A DNA stretch of 64,000 nucleotides. Source: Epilithonimonas xixisoli. Its GTDB lineage: Bacteria; Bacteroidota; Bacteroidia; Flavobacteriales; Weeksellaceae. Location: contig NZ_SOEO01000003.1 of NCBI RefSeq assembly GCF_004365655.1, positions 186,001-250,000 of the forward strand, given 5' to 3'. Below, piece after piece: positions 1-8,600 of the stretch (positions are counted from its first letter, which is position 1; every line of letters begins with the position of its first letter). The translations under genes and the position numbers were made by a program. The notes beneath the pieces are model-generated. The model saw nothing but the letters and a program-made list of their open reading frames with translations, ran no database searches and was not told the DNA's origin.

Positions 1-353
1 TATTTGAAATCCGGTAAATATTTTCGAATTGGTACGTGTAAATCAATCGTTCCTTTTTCCACTTCCTGCAAAATCAATGTCGCTGTAATCTGCTTTGCGA
101 TGGACATTGTCGAAAATTTATCAGTGGTTTTCAAAGGTTTTTTCTTGTTGAAATCAACATTGCCAAAAGCTTTCGCATATTTTTCCTTCCCGTTTTGTTG
201 AATTAAAACCACGCCGTTGAAAGTTCTTGGATTAATGTTTTTTATTAAGCTGTCAATTTGTGCTGAATAATCGTTTTTCTGTTGAGCCGATGAATTACAG
301 GAAGTGAATAACGTAATAATAGCAACCGAAGCCAGTTTGAAAAAGTTTTTCAT
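1..353 (-). CDS. Serine hydrolase of the beta-lactamase/PBP family, N-terminal part (cut by left edge)
   Basis: Only the first 117 codons lie in the window; the frame is open at base 1. The start is the ATG at 353. The N-terminus is a lipoprotein signal with a lipobox cysteine at about residue 19 (LFTSC), so the enzyme should be lipid-anchored in the envelope. A SxxK motif (S-I-A-K, about residues 84-87) is placed where the catalytic Ser and Lys of class C beta-lactamases, esterases and D,D-peptidases lie, after a segment reading NGVVLIQQNGK that is typical of this fold. The substrate cannot be told from the fragment. It lies 39 bases downstream of the next gene on the same strand, so the two may be co-transcribed. 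Confidence 0.75.
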   Translation of the reverse strand, partial: MKNFFKLASVAIITLFTSCNSSAQQKNDYSAQIDSLIKNINPRTFNGVVLIQQNGKEKYAKAFGNVDFNKKKPLKTTDKFSTMSIAKQITATLILQEVEKGTIDLHVPIRKYLPDFK

Positions 354-392
354 TGATGTTTTTAAATTAAGGTTTATGGTAATTAGAAAATT

Positions 393-1370
393 TTATTTCA
401 GCCATTTTTCAATCGATTCAAGAAATACTTGCTGTTGGTCGACAAACAAATAATGAGAACAATTATCAATGATTTTGAAATTATTTTTTGTTACAATCTT
501 CTCCATATCATCCAATTGTTTGACGGAAAAAATATGGTCTTGTTGTCCGTAGATTGCAAATATTTTTATCTTCTTTTTCAATTTTTTCAGAATTGGTTTT
601 GTGTCAATATTATTTCTGCTTTCATTTTGATAGAATAAAATGGGTGCATTATCATTTCGGATATTATTTTTTCCAAATTCGCTCGCTTCATACTCTTCCC
701 GAAGTTGATTGGCATCTGCTGTTGGAAACGGCATTTTAAAATAATTATTTTTACTCGCCACTTCATAAACTTCTTTTCTGTATTCAGCAGAGTTTTTCGG
801 AAGTTTTTCTATTCCCGAAATTTTAGAAAGCATCAAACTGTCTTTAGTTTTTTGATAATTTTTTCTGGTTGAATTTAAAATATGGTCGTAAGTTTCTTGC
901 TGAGAAAATAATGCGCCGGCTAAAATTAATGATGATACTTTTTCAGGATTTTGTTCTGTGAAAATTGTTGAAACCAAACCTCCAAAACTATGAGCGATGA
1001 TATTTGCTTTGCCGATGTTGTGGGTTTTGTACAGCTCATTCAAATCATTATTCGCTTCCTGAAAAGTAAAAGTTGCAGTTGAGTCTATAGAACGTCCTTC
1101 GCCACGTCTGTCATAGACAATAACGTAAAAACCTTTGTCGGCCAAGTTTTGAGCAGTGGTTCCTTCAAAAAGTGTGGAATTTCCTCTCGGTCCGCCGTGA
1201 ACAAAAATAATCGCTGGATTTTTTCTGTTTCCGTAAGCTTTAGAATAAATTTTTATACGACTTTGGGAGATGGATTTTAAAGAAGAATTGTCTTTTTGTT
1301 GAGCTTGAGAATTAAAATTAATTAATAAAAAAGCCACAACAAAGAAAGGCAGTTTGAAAAAATGTCTCAT
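393..1370 (-). CDS. Secreted alpha/beta hydrolase
   Basis: 325 residues with a hydrophobic signal peptide ending near NSQA. The alpha/beta-hydrolase fold is indicated by the HGGP oxyanion segment (about 58-61), the nucleophile elbow AHSFGG with Ser about 128, an acidic residue in YGQQDHIF and a C-terminal histidine in NCSHYLF. The HGGPRG motif and the YDRRGEGRS segment recall proline iminopeptidase-like hydrolases, but the substrate cannot be predicted. It should act in the periplasm. It sits directly upstream of the partial serine hydrolase on the same strand and shares with it an N-terminal FFKL signal style, which suggests an envelope pair of hydrolases. Start chosen at the ATG at 1370. 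Confidence 0.8.
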   Translation of the reverse strand: MRHFFKLPFFVVAFLLINFNSQAQQKDNSSLKSISQSRIKIYSKAYGNRKNPAIIFVHGGPRGNSTLFEGTTAQNLADKGFYVIVYDRRGEGRSIDSTATFTFQEANNDLNELYKTHNIGKANIIAHSFGGLVSTIFTEQNPEKVSSLILAGALFSQQETYDHILNSTRKNYQKTKDSLMLSKISGIEKLPKNSAEYRKEVYEVASKNNYFKMPFPTADANQLREEYEASEFGKNNIRNDNAPILFYQNESRNNIDTKPILKKLKKKIKIFAIYGQQDHIFSVKQLDDMEKIVTKNNFKIIDNCSHYLFVDQQQVFLESIEKWLK

Positions 1371-1416
1371 TTGTTTTTTGAATTTGGTTAAGTTTTTTTA
1401 GTTTGATGAAAAGGAT

Positions 1417-2091
1417 TTACTCCAAAAGGTCAGGTCGCCTTTCCTTCGTCACTCTCACCGCTTCATCGTGCAACCAATCCTCAATAGCTGATGTATTGCC
1501 ACTTAATAAGATTTTCGGGACAGATAATCCTTTGTAAGTTTCTGGTCTTGTGTAGATTGGTGGCGAAAGTAGATTGTCCTGAAAACTGTCTGTCAATGCA
1601 CTTTGCTCGTCATTCAAAACGCCAGGCAAAAGTCGAATTACGGAATCTGCCAAAACGCAGGCCGCCAATTCTCCGCCTGTCAAAACATAATCGCCGATGG
1701 AAATTTCTTTTGTGATATGAAGGTCACGAACACGTTGGTCAACGCCTTTATAATGTCCACAAAGAAAAATTAGATTTTTTTTGATAGAAAGTGTATTGGC
1801 AATTCTTTGATTCAAGGTTTCGCCTTCTGGTGTGAGATAGATGATTTCGTCGTAGTCTCTTTGGGATTTCAGTTCAGAAATACAAAGGTCCAAAGGTTCC
1901 ACAGTCATTATCATTCCTGCGCCGCCACCGTAAGGTTCATCATCTACTTTGCGGTGTTTGCTGGTGCTCCAGTCTCGTATATTGTGAAAATGCACTTCTG
2001 CAAGTCCTTTTTCCATTGCTCTTTTCAGGATTGAGGTTTGGAAAGGGCTTTCCATCAGTTCAGGGAGTACACTTATGATGTCTATTCTCAT
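1417..2091 (-). CDS. trmD: tRNA (guanine-N1)-methyltransferase TrmD
   Basis: 224 residues, the normal length for TrmD, which methylates G37 of tRNAs that read codons starting with C or G, using S-adenosylmethionine, and so prevents frameshifting. Diagnostic motifs are PYGGGAGM (about 53-60), [19 protein letters not shown] and [14 protein letters not shown], which build the SPOUT trefoil-knot AdoMet site. The start is the ATG at 2091 beginning [11 protein letters not shown]. In many bacteria trmD lies between rimM/rpsP and rplS; here it stands apart, next to ndh. The gap upstream is filled by a degenerate 7-bp repeat array. Confidence 0.95.
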   Translation of the reverse strand: MRIDIISVLPELMESPFQTSILKRAMEKGLAEVHFHNIRDWSTSKHRKVDDEPYGGGAGMIMTVEPLDLCISELKSQRDYDEIIYLTPEGETLNQRIANTLSIKKNLIFLCGHYKGVDQRVRDLHITKEISIGDYVLTGGELAACVLADSVIRLLPGVLNDEQSALTDSFQDNLLSPPIYTRPETYKGLSVPKILLSGNTSAIEDWLHDEAVRVTKERRPDLLE

Positions 2092-2102
2092 ATAATTATA
2101 AA

Positions 2103-2151
2103 TGATAATTGATAAGCGATAAATGATTATCTATCAATCATCATTTATCTT
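2103..2151. repeat. Inverted heptanucleotide array between ndh and trmD
   Basis: Seven consecutive 7-base units. The first four are of the TGATAAN type and the last three read as their reverse complements (TATCAA-type), so the array is also an imperfect palindrome. It fills nearly all of the 64-base gap between the ndh stop and the trmD start. It belongs to the 7-bp periodic family seen at several other gaps in this window. Confidence 0.75.
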
Positions 2152-2155
2152 TATA

Positions 2156-3415
2156 TTATTGTTCTGTCGGATTTTTTCTTGATGGCGCAATAATCAGCCT
2201 TAGTGAAGAATCTTTGTTGATATAGCTCCACATCCAGTTGAAGAAAATTGCCAGTTTGTTTCTGACGCTCAGAATCAGCATCAAATGTAAGAACATCCAC
2301 AAATACCAAGCAAGAAAACCTTGAAATTTGAATTTCGGAAGGTCAACAACAGCTCTGTGTTTTCCAATGGTTGCCATAGAACCACGGTCGATATATTCGT
2401 ATTCTGTCCAGTCTTTTTCAGAATCTTTTTTGAAATTTTTAGCCAAATTTTTGCCTTGGTTAATGGCGACATTCGCAACCTGTGGATGGCCTTGCGGATA
2501 TTTCGGCGTTTCCATATAAGCGATATCGCCAATGGCAAAAATGTTATCGAAACCTTTAACCTGATTGTAACGATTAACTATATATCGATTTCGAACCAAG
2601 TTTTCTTTATTAAAATCATCAATGATATTTCCGGTTACTCCAGCTGCCCAAATCACATTATTTGTTGGGATTGAGTTCCCGCTTGCCATATTGATAACTT
2701 CTCCGTCGTAATCTGTAACGCGTTCGTTTTTTAGAAATTTGACACCGAGTTGTTTCAGATAATCTTCCGCAGCATCCTGCGATTCCTGACTCATTGCTTC
2801 CAACGGTTTGTCGCCTGCGCTTATTAAAACAATATTAAGGTCGTCAAAGTTCATCCTAGGATAATCTCTTGGCAGAATGTGGGATTTCATTTCAGAAAAT
2901 GCACCAGCTAATTCCACTCCGGTTGGTCCGCTTCCGACGATTACGAGATTCCAGTTGCCATCGTCGCTGGATTTTCTTTCGATAATCATCTTTTCGAATG
3001 TCATCAAAATGTGATTTCGAATGGTGATGGCTTCCTGCGTATTTTTCATTCCCAAAGCCAAGTTTTGCATCTTTTGGTTTCCGAAGAAATTGGTTTTGCA
3101 ACCTGTGGCGATCACGAGTTTATCATAAGTGAAAACGCCATCATCGCCAATCACTTTGTTTTCAGACGGGATGATTTTCTTAACCTCCGTCATTCGAAAC
3201 TGAATATTTTTTGACCTTTGGAAGATTTTTCTGAAAGGAAAAGAAATGTTGGATGGTTCGATTCGTCCAGTTGCCACTTGGTAGAACAACGGCTGAAACA
3301 TATGATGGTTCATCTTGTCGATGACCATTACTTTATATTTGCCTTGATTATTAAGATTTCTGGCGAGTTGCAAACCTGCAAATCCACCTCCGATAATAAC
3401 AATTTTTTCCCGCAT
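2156..3415 (-). CDS. ndh: Type II NADH dehydrogenase (NAD(P)/FAD-dependent oxidoreductase)
   Basis: About 419 residues, the usual size for the single-subunit, non-proton-pumping NADH:quinone oxidoreductase. An FAD-binding GGGFAG lies at the N-terminus, a second dinucleotide fold with GSGPTGVELAG near 160-175 binds NADH, and AIGDIA near 290 is the conserved FAD-proximal motif. The C-terminal amphipathic/hydrophobic stretch (FLAWYLWMFLHLMLIL) fits attachment to the inner membrane. It feeds electrons from NADH to menaquinone. The ATG at 3415 is preferred to the GTG one codon upstream. The gene probably runs as its own unit or with trmD's neighbours; no clear promoter was found. Confidence 0.9.
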   Translation of the reverse strand: MREKIVIIGGGFAGLQLARNLNNQGKYKVMVIDKMNHHMFQPLFYQVATGRIEPSNISFPFRKIFQRSKNIQFRMTEVKKIIPSENKVIGDDGVFTYDKLVIATGCKTNFFGNQKMQNLALGMKNTQEAITIRNHILMTFEKMIIERKSSDDGNWNLVIVGSGPTGVELAGAFSEMKSHILPRDYPRMNFDDLNIVLISAGDKPLEAMSQESQDAAEDYLKQLGVKFLKNERVTDYDGEVINMASGNSIPTNNVIWAAGVTGNIIDDFNKENLVRNRYIVNRYNQVKGFDNIFAIGDIAYMETPKYPQGHPQVANVAINQGKNLAKNFKKDSEKDWTEYEYIDRGSMATIGKHRAVVDLPKFKFQGFLAWYLWMFLHLMLILSVRNKLAIFFNWMWSYINKDSSLRLIIAPSRKNPTEQ

Positions 3416-3509
3416 CACGAATTTTTTACAAATTTAAGACTTATTTTTTTCGAGATTGAAGAAATGCAAAAATTGTGCTTAAAATTTATGAAAAGTATAA
3501 TTTTTTAAA

Positions 3510-3548
3510 AATAAAAAAGCCTTGCCAAAAAATCTTGACAAGGCTTGA
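3510..3548 (-). terminator. Intrinsic terminator after the BtuG-like gene
   Basis: On the minus strand an AAGCCTTG stem and its complement CAAGGCTT surround a short loop and are followed by a T-rich run. It stands 20 bases after the stop of the BtuG-like gene. The stem shares the CCTTG...CAAGG core with hairpins at 12094 and 24347. Confidence 0.75.
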
Positions 3549-3567
3549 AAATTTCAAATGATGAAAT

Positions 3568-4599
3568 TTAGTTTTTATATAAACCACCAGCAATGATGCC
3601 TGCTGTAAATGATTTTTGAAGTGCGCCACTCAATGAGTAAACGGAAACTTTTGAAGCTTCTTGATAATCCTTGGCATCGGAAATGAAAATTTTGCCATTT
3701 AAAATTTCCAATGCATAGATGGTAGAGAAATCTGCAAAAGGTGCAATCGTGAATGCTGGAGCCGGAGTTGCTGGGCTTGAAACTGTAGTCACGTATACAT
3801 TGCCTTTGGAATTAAAAACAACTTGATTATTTTCAACGCTCAAGTTTTCTCCGTTTGCGATGCCTGCATATTTGGTTTCTTTTGCGATATTGCCTGCCGC
3901 ATTGATTTGATAAAGATAAGTGTCTGTTCCGTCTTGCGTTAGCGTGTAAACAAAATTGTCAGAAGCAACTGTTTTGCTGATTTGTCCGTGTGGAAGCGTG
4001 ATGGTTTTTTCTACCTCATTTGTATTATTGATGACAGAAATAGTGTTGCCAAATCCATAAGACGCGTGCTGAACGAAAACTTTGCTTCCAGCCGAAACGA
4101 TTCTTTCCACCGTATCTGTGAACGGAACCTTTTTTATAAAACTGTTGTTTGCAGCATTATAGATTGCAACATATTGCTCTCCCAAATAAGTGCTGTTGGT
4201 TACATAAAAGTTGTTGTTTGCGAAAGTGACGTAACGTGGTTGCTTCACATTGTCTGTGATAGTCGCTGTCTTCGTAAATCTGAAACGGTTTACCACTTCA
4301 ATTTTATTAGAATTGTTAACGATAATGTAAGCCTGGTCTCCTGAGAATCCAATATTGTTCACAACATCACCTAACGCTGTGTTGTTTACGGTTTTGTAGA
4401 TGTCATTCTCGATGGTCGAAATATCAGATGGGATAAAAGAAACGCTTCCACTAGGCGTTCCAAAGTTCCCTTCATTGGTTACAAGAATTCCACTATACGA
4501 TTTTTCCTGATTGTCCAAATCAAAATCATCGTCGTTACAAGATGCTACAAACAAAAGCGTGGATGCAAAAACTGCGGTTAAAAATTTGTTGAATTTCAT
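3568..4599 (-). CDS. BtuG-like surface beta-propeller lipoprotein (YncE/DUF5074 type)
   Basis: 343 residues. The N-terminus is a lipoprotein signal with cysteine at about 21 (FVASCNDDDFD); the acidic residues right after it fit the Bacteroidetes lipoprotein export signal for surface display. The rest is built of repeated beta-strand blades with motifs such as VTNEGNFGTPSGSVS, YVTFANNNFYVTN and ILNGKIFISDA, as in seven-bladed YncE-like propellers. It is encoded directly downstream of the riboswitch-controlled BtuB receptor. In Bacteroides the lipoprotein partner of BtuB, BtuG, is such a propeller and binds B12 tightly before handing it to BtuB, so this role is inferred from fold and context. 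The upstream tandem repeat duplicates its translation start region. Confidence 0.75.
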   Translation of the reverse strand: MKFNKFLTAVFASTLLFVASCNDDDFDLDNQEKSYSGILVTNEGNFGTPSGSVSFIPSDISTIENDIYKTVNNTALGDVVNNIGFSGDQAYIIVNNSNKIEVVNRFRFTKTATITDNVKQPRYVTFANNNFYVTNSTYLGEQYVAIYNAANNSFIKKVPFTDTVERIVSAGSKVFVQHASYGFGNTISVINNTNEVEKTITLPHGQISKTVASDNFVYTLTQDGTDTYLYQINAAGNIAKETKYAGIANGENLSVENNQVVFNSKGNVYVTTVSSPATPAPAFTIAPFADFSTIYALEILNGKIFISDAKDYQEASKVSVYSLSGALQKSFTAGIIAGGLYKN

Positions 4600-4907
4600 A
4601 ATATTTTTATTTATTGTTTTTTATTTGAATTATGTTTATCGCTGATGCGAGTTCATAATATTTTTATTTATTGTTTTTTATTTGAATTATGTTTATCGCT
4701 GATGCGAGTTCATAATATTTTTATTTATTGTTTTTTATTTGAATTATGTTTATCGCTGATGCGAGTTCATAATATTTTTATTTATTGTTTTTTATTTGAA
4801 TTATGTTTATCGCTGATGCGAGTTCATAATATTTTTATTTATTGTTTTTTATTTGAATTATGTTTATCGCTGATGCGAGTTCATAATATATTTATTTATT
4901 GTTTTTT
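4595..4907. repeat. 57-bp tandem repeat, five full copies plus one partial
   Basis: Five virtually identical 57-base units (starting at 4595, 4652, 4709, 4766 and 4823) and a 28-base sixth copy that carries a small substitution next to the btuB stop. The repeat fills the whole gap between btuB and the BtuG-like gene. On the minus strand each unit contains the sequence AATAAAAATATTATGAA, which is the start region of the BtuG-like gene. In the upstream copies that ATG opens a six-residue reading frame, MNSHQR followed by TAA. No spacers lie between units, so it is not a CRISPR array. Confidence 0.95.
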
Positions 4908-4910
4908 GCT

Positions 4911-6722
4911 CTAAAAGTTTAGTTTAAGATTAACAGCATAATTTCTCTTCGGCATAAAGTAGTAATTCACCGTTTCATAAATCTGATTAGCAATATTATT
5001 CACTTTAAAACCAACTTGAATATTTTTGATTGGATTAATATTAATTCCAGCATTCAAAACTAAGAAATCTTTCAGAAAGTTGCTTTCGGTATTATTTGTA
5101 AATCGCTTGCTGTTGTACAAAGCTTGGAAAAATAATCCGACGATTTTGTATTGATAATTGGTGTTGAAATTAATCTGATGAATCGGAACATAACTTAGCT
5201 GATTCTTCGTTTCTTGGTCTATGGCTTTCGTGTAAGAATAGCTGATTTGAGAATTTAATTTTTGATTTGTCCAGTTTTTATTGAAGGACAATTCCGTTTC
5301 CAAACCATAAAAATCCACTTTATCCACATTGATGGGCGACCAAATCGCGGGAGTCACCGGAACCCATTGGATCATATCTTTCATTTTTATATAATAAGGC
5401 GTGATTCCCAATTTGAAATTTTGATAACTTAAATAATGCGACATCTCCGCCTGATAAGACGTTTCCGCTTTCAAATCAGGATTCCCACCAGGCGTCCAAA
5501 ACAAGTCATTGAAAGTTGGAGCTTTGAAATTTCTGGAAATATTGATGGAAGTCTGATACCAATCATTTACCTTGTACTTTCCGCTAGCTGAGAACAAAAA
5601 AGGACTTTCATAGCCTTCTACAAAATCATATTTTGCACCAAGTTCCCAATAGAATTTCGCAAGTTGTTCATTTCTGTAAAGCAAAGAAAGATTGACTTGA
5701 TTTCGTTTCGGATTCTGGATTCCCGATTGATAACCTTCGCCTTGATTGTATTGATATTCTGAAATTAAATTGAATGAAGATTTGTTTGAAACAAAATAAT
5801 CGAAGTCATTCCGAACGATATATTGTTTCCCGATTCCACCATTGGATTTTGCTTTATTAATGTCGCCAAAATATTGAAAATTGTCTTCCAGATAAACCAA
5901 TTTCAAATCATTTTTTATTTTATTTGAATGTGATTTCCAGCCTGCCAAACTCCTGAAAGTTTGAACTAAATATTTAGTTTTGGTTTGATTTTCATCAAAA
6001 ATAGGGTAGTGCTGATCGCTGTCGTAATGTTGAGTTTGCCAATAGAATTCGTTGTTTTCATTAATCTTATAAGCCAATCCAAGATTGAATCCCGTATTTT
6101 GATATTCACCATTTCTATTAATAAATTTCTTCTCCGCAACTTCATAATCATTATCACTTTTCGAATGATTTGCAGAAAAACTGAAACTCAATTTTTCGTT
6201 GCTGAATTTGGTTTTAATGAAAGAGTTGAGCGTTCCAAAAGAACCAAATTCCGAAAACAAACTTCCGTGAAAACCTTTATCAAAATCCAAAGTATTATTC
6301 AGGTGAACCGAACCTCCAATCGCACCACTTCCATAAATCACACTTCCGCCACCAAATTTGATTCCGACGTTTTCATAACTCAGAAGATTCAAATTATTGA
6401 TGTCACCTTGACCTAAAAAAATCGAATTCACATTAATGCCATTCCAAACAAAAGCCGTTCTCTGCGCACCAGTTCCGCGGAAAGATGGCGAAGAAGTTGC
6501 GCCTCTACCATTTTCTTTGATGTAAATATTAGATTGAAATCTCAGAAGGTCCGAAAGTGATGTCGAATTTTCTAAAATCTTCTCAGAATTGATCCGAGAT
6601 ATTTTCGCCGTTTTCCCTACTTTATTGAATTGATTATCAATAAAAACCGTATCTATCAAAGATTCCTGAGCGGAAAATTGATGCAAAATTACCAAAGAAA
6701 GAAGTGTAAAAAGTCGTTTCAT
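4911..6722 (-). CDS. btuB: TonB-dependent vitamin B12 receptor
   Basis: About 603 residues with a signal peptide ending near FSAQ. The N-terminal plug contains ISRINSEKILENSTSLSDLLRF-like and SPSFRGTGAQRTAFVWNGI segments; the remainder is rich in alternating aromatic/polar beta-strands of a 22-stranded outer-membrane barrel and ends in a hydrophobic residue (LKLNF). It should import cobalamin across the outer membrane with TonB energy. The specificity is supported by the cobalamin riboswitch just upstream and a BtuG-like lipoprotein downstream. ATG at 6722 (MKRLFTLL) is chosen because the signal peptide starts there and a GGAGG-like sequence precedes it. No CarboxypepD_reg domain is present. 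Confidence 0.88.
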   Translation of the reverse strand: MKRLFTLLSLVILHQFSAQESLIDTVFIDNQFNKVGKTAKISRINSEKILENSTSLSDLLRFQSNIYIKENGRGATSSPSFRGTGAQRTAFVWNGINVNSIFLGQGDINNLNLLSYENVGIKFGGGSVIYGSGAIGGSVHLNNTLDFDKGFHGSLFSEFGSFGTLNSFIKTKFSNEKLSFSFSANHSKSDNDYEVAEKKFINRNGEYQNTGFNLGLAYKINENNEFYWQTQHYDSDQHYPIFDENQTKTKYLVQTFRSLAGWKSHSNKIKNDLKLVYLEDNFQYFGDINKAKSNGGIGKQYIVRNDFDYFVSNKSSFNLISEYQYNQGEGYQSGIQNPKRNQVNLSLLYRNEQLAKFYWELGAKYDFVEGYESPFLFSASGKYKVNDWYQTSINISRNFKAPTFNDLFWTPGGNPDLKAETSYQAEMSHYLSYQNFKLGITPYYIKMKDMIQWVPVTPAIWSPINVDKVDFYGLETELSFNKNWTNQKLNSQISYSYTKAIDQETKNQLSYVPIHQINFNTNYQYKIVGLFFQALYNSKRFTNNTESNFLKDFLVLNAGININPIKNIQVGFKVNNIANQIYETVNYYFMPKRNYAVNLKLNF

Positions 6723-6761
6723 TACAATCTGCCTTTCCTCCGAAAGCATTTAGTTTTAATT

Positions 6762-6935
6762 TTCTCTGGCAGGTCTCCTGACTTTCGCTGATTTTGCGCC
6801 TTCTCACGCGCCTATGGCGGGCAATGGCAAAGATTACAAAATCTCTTTTTTTGCGATTTACAGTTGCGGGGACAGTTGAAGAATTACGCTCCATTCCCAT
6901 TTAATCCCGAATCTTCGGGAACCAAATTCTCGGCA
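6762..6935 (-). promoter_or_regulatory. Cobalamin riboswitch
   Basis: Read on the minus strand, this leader contains the ordered hallmarks of the AdoCbl/cobalamin riboswitch: a TTAAATGGGAA block, the strongly conserved CTGTCCCCGCAACTGTA core (around 6860-6880), a variable arm, and the terminal AGTCAGGAGACCTGCC block near 6766-6784. It ends about 40 bases before btuB. With B12 bound it should repress btuB and, through it, the BtuG-like gene. Boundaries are approximate because the outer helix was judged by eye. Confidence 0.93.
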
Positions 6936-6971
6936 AATATAATGAAGTTCAAGCAACAATATCAAGATTCA

Positions 6972-8030
6972 TTAAAAAGGCAATCTTCCAATTTCTCCAA
7001 CATTTCGTTTTTTATAAAAAGTTTCCAACGGTTTTGGAAAAGATTTTTCGTCCGCCAATTTTTCATCAACAATTAAATATTCATTATCCGAAGCGAATTT
7101 CTCCAATGCTTTTTTCGATTCCAATTCAATAGTGTTGATTTCAATCGTCATATTCTTATGTGTCAGTTTATGATTGATTATCTTTGAATTCATAATTAAT
7201 TCTTCCCATTCTGCGGGCACAGAAGTCGGAAATTCATACAATTTCTTCCAGATAAAATCATTTCCTCTTTGTTTAATGAGAAACTGGTTTTGAAATTTGA
7301 TGAAGTAATATTTCAAACTCAGGTCTGTGACTTTTGCTTTCTTGGTTTTCATAGGAAATTCCGAGATTCTTCCCGTTTGATAAGCGATGCAATCATCATT
7401 CACAGGACATTCGCCGCAAAGTGGATTTTTTGGTTTACAAATTTCCGAACCAATGTCCATAATTGCTTGGTTAAAATCCCCAGGTTTGTCTTCCGGCATT
7501 ATTAATAAAGCCAAATCCGTGAAATATTGAAACGCCTTGGAACTCGACATATCAAAATCATCCGCAAAAATCCGTGACAAAACCCGATAGAAATTCCCAT
7601 CAATTGCCGGAATCTTTTCATCAAAACAAATACTTGCGACTGCCGCAGCTGTATATTTTCCAACGCCTTTCAGTTTCAGAATGTCTTGATAATGAGTAGG
7701 GAATTTACCATCAAATTCCTCGATGATTTGATGTGCTGCCTTGTGAAGATTGATAGCTCGGGAATAGTAACCAAGTCCTTTCCAGTACAGTAAAACGTCA
7801 TCCTCAGAAGCCTTGTGAAGTTCTTTGGCTGTGGGAAATCTCTCGATAAATCTGAGGTAATGGCCAAGGCCTTGCTTTACCTGAGTTTGTTGTAAAACAA
7901 TTTCGCTGATCCATATATTATAAGGATGTTGGTTTTCTCTCCAAGGAAGTTGTCTGGCATTAGTCTGATACCACTTTATGAGCTTTTTTCCAATGTGAAG
8001 AAAATCAGCATTTTGTTTGTTTGTTTTCAA
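6972..8030 (-). CDS. mutY: A/G-specific adenine glycosylase MutY
   Basis: 352 residues. MutY removes adenine mispaired with 8-oxoguanine. Visible features: the N-terminal LPWRENQHPYNIWISEIVLQQTQV family signature, the helix-hairpin-helix LKGVGKYTAAAV, the catalytic aspartate in AIDGNFYRVLSR, a 4Fe-4S cluster loop with four cysteines (CKPKNPLCGECPVNDDC), and a C-terminal NUDIX-like domain that reads the 8-oxoG strand. The start appears to be a TTG at 8030; there is no in-frame ATG before the conserved region. It is divergent from the HU gene, and its first codons overlap the upstream promoter element of that gene. Confidence 0.93.
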   Translation of the reverse strand: MKTNKQNADFLHIGKKLIKWYQTNARQLPWRENQHPYNIWISEIVLQQTQVKQGLGHYLRFIERFPTAKELHKASEDDVLLYWKGLGYYSRAINLHKAAHQIIEEFDGKFPTHYQDILKLKGVGKYTAAAVASICFDEKIPAIDGNFYRVLSRIFADDFDMSSSKAFQYFTDLALLIMPEDKPGDFNQAIMDIGSEICKPKNPLCGECPVNDDCIAYQTGRISEFPMKTKKAKVTDLSLKYYFIKFQNQFLIKQRGNDFIWKKLYEFPTSVPAEWEELIMNSKIINHKLTHKNMTIEINTIELESKKALEKFASDNEYLIVDEKLADEKSFPKPLETFYKKRNVGEIGRLPF

Positions 8031-8048
8031 AAATATATCTTATATTTG
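8020..8048 (+). promoter_or_regulatory. Bacteroidetes-type promoter of the first HU gene
   Basis: TATATTTG at 8041-8048 matches the TAnnTTTG -7 box exactly; TTTG at 8020-8023 (or 8016-8019) lies 17 (or 21) bases upstream as the -33 element. The implied start leaves a leader of about 20 bases before the HU ATG. Confidence 0.7.
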
Positions 8049-8077
8049 CACACCAAAAATATAAAGAATTTTAGAAA

Positions 8078-8368
8078 ATGACAAAGGCAGAATTGGTAAA
8101 TACCATCTCGAACAAGCTGGGAGTAGAAAAGAATGATACACAGAAAGTTATAGAAGCTTTCATGCAGGAGATCAGAACATCTATGTATAACGGAGATAAC
8201 GTTTACTTAAGAGGTTTCGGGTCTTTCATTATCAAAACTAGAGCGGCTAAAACAGGAAGAAATATTTCTAAGAATACAGCGATAGAGATCCCTGCTCACA
8301 ATATTCCGGCTTTCAAACCATCAAAAACTTTTGTAGAAAAAGTTAAGACCAAAGTTGCAGTTAAATAA
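8078..8368 (+). CDS. HU/IHF family DNA-binding protein
   Basis: 96 residues, a normal length. HU proteins bend and compact DNA as dimers. The helical N-terminus MTKAELVNTISNKLG is followed by the RGFGSFIIKTR beta-strand and the DNA-embracing arm (AAKTGRNISKNTAIEIPAHNIPAFKPSK), ending with VEKVK. It has its own consensus promoter and is followed at 35 bases by a tiny basic protein gene and then rng. A second HU paralogue lies at 19649; the two share the fold but differ clearly in sequence (this copy has IPAHNIPAFKPSK where the other has [12 protein letters not shown]). Confidence 0.93.
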   Translation: MTKAELVNTISNKLGVEKNDTQKVIEAFMQEIRTSMYNGDNVYLRGFGSFIIKTRAAKTGRNISKNTAIEIPAHNIPAFKPSKTFVEKVKTKVAVK

Positions 8369-8402
8369 GAATAAAATAATATAACGTATAAAAATATAAA
8401 TT

Positions 8403-8492
8403 ATGCCAAGCGGAAAAAAAAGAAAGAGACATAAGGTTGCAACTCACAAAAGAAAGAAAAGAAGAAGAGCAAACAGACACAAGAAGAAATAA
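8403..8492 (+). CDS. 29-residue Lys/Arg-rich protein, probable ribosomal component
   Basis: Translation gives MPSGKKRKRHKVATHKRKK followed by RRRANRHKKK, 29 residues with about two thirds Lys, Arg or His and no acidic residue. It starts with ATG and ends with TAA. Near-identical short proteins are, from memory, conserved across Bacteroidetes, and a small extra protein was reported in the Flavobacterium johnsoniae ribosome structure; I cannot confirm that this is the same one. The location between an HU gene and ribonuclease G fits a role in RNA or ribosome biology. The gene is too short for most automatic finders. Confidence 0.75.
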   Translation: MPSGKKRKRHKVATHKRKKRRRANRHKKK

Positions 8493-8600
8493 GATTTTTT
8501 TTTAACGTCTTACACATATAAATATAGTTGGTTCTATTGCCAACTATATTTTTGTTTTATATTTACAACCTAATTTTAGTAAAAACCCTTTTATGGCGTT

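Noticed and set aside
4595-4907. CRISPR array
   Set aside because: The units are directly joined without unique spacers and no cas genes are nearby.
4645-4914. Plus-strand open frame of 89 residues made of a repeating 19-residue unit (MRVHNIFIYCF...).
   Set aside because: It exists only because the 57-bp tandem repeat is a multiple of three; it lacks any gene signal and lies opposite the btuB-BtuG transcript.
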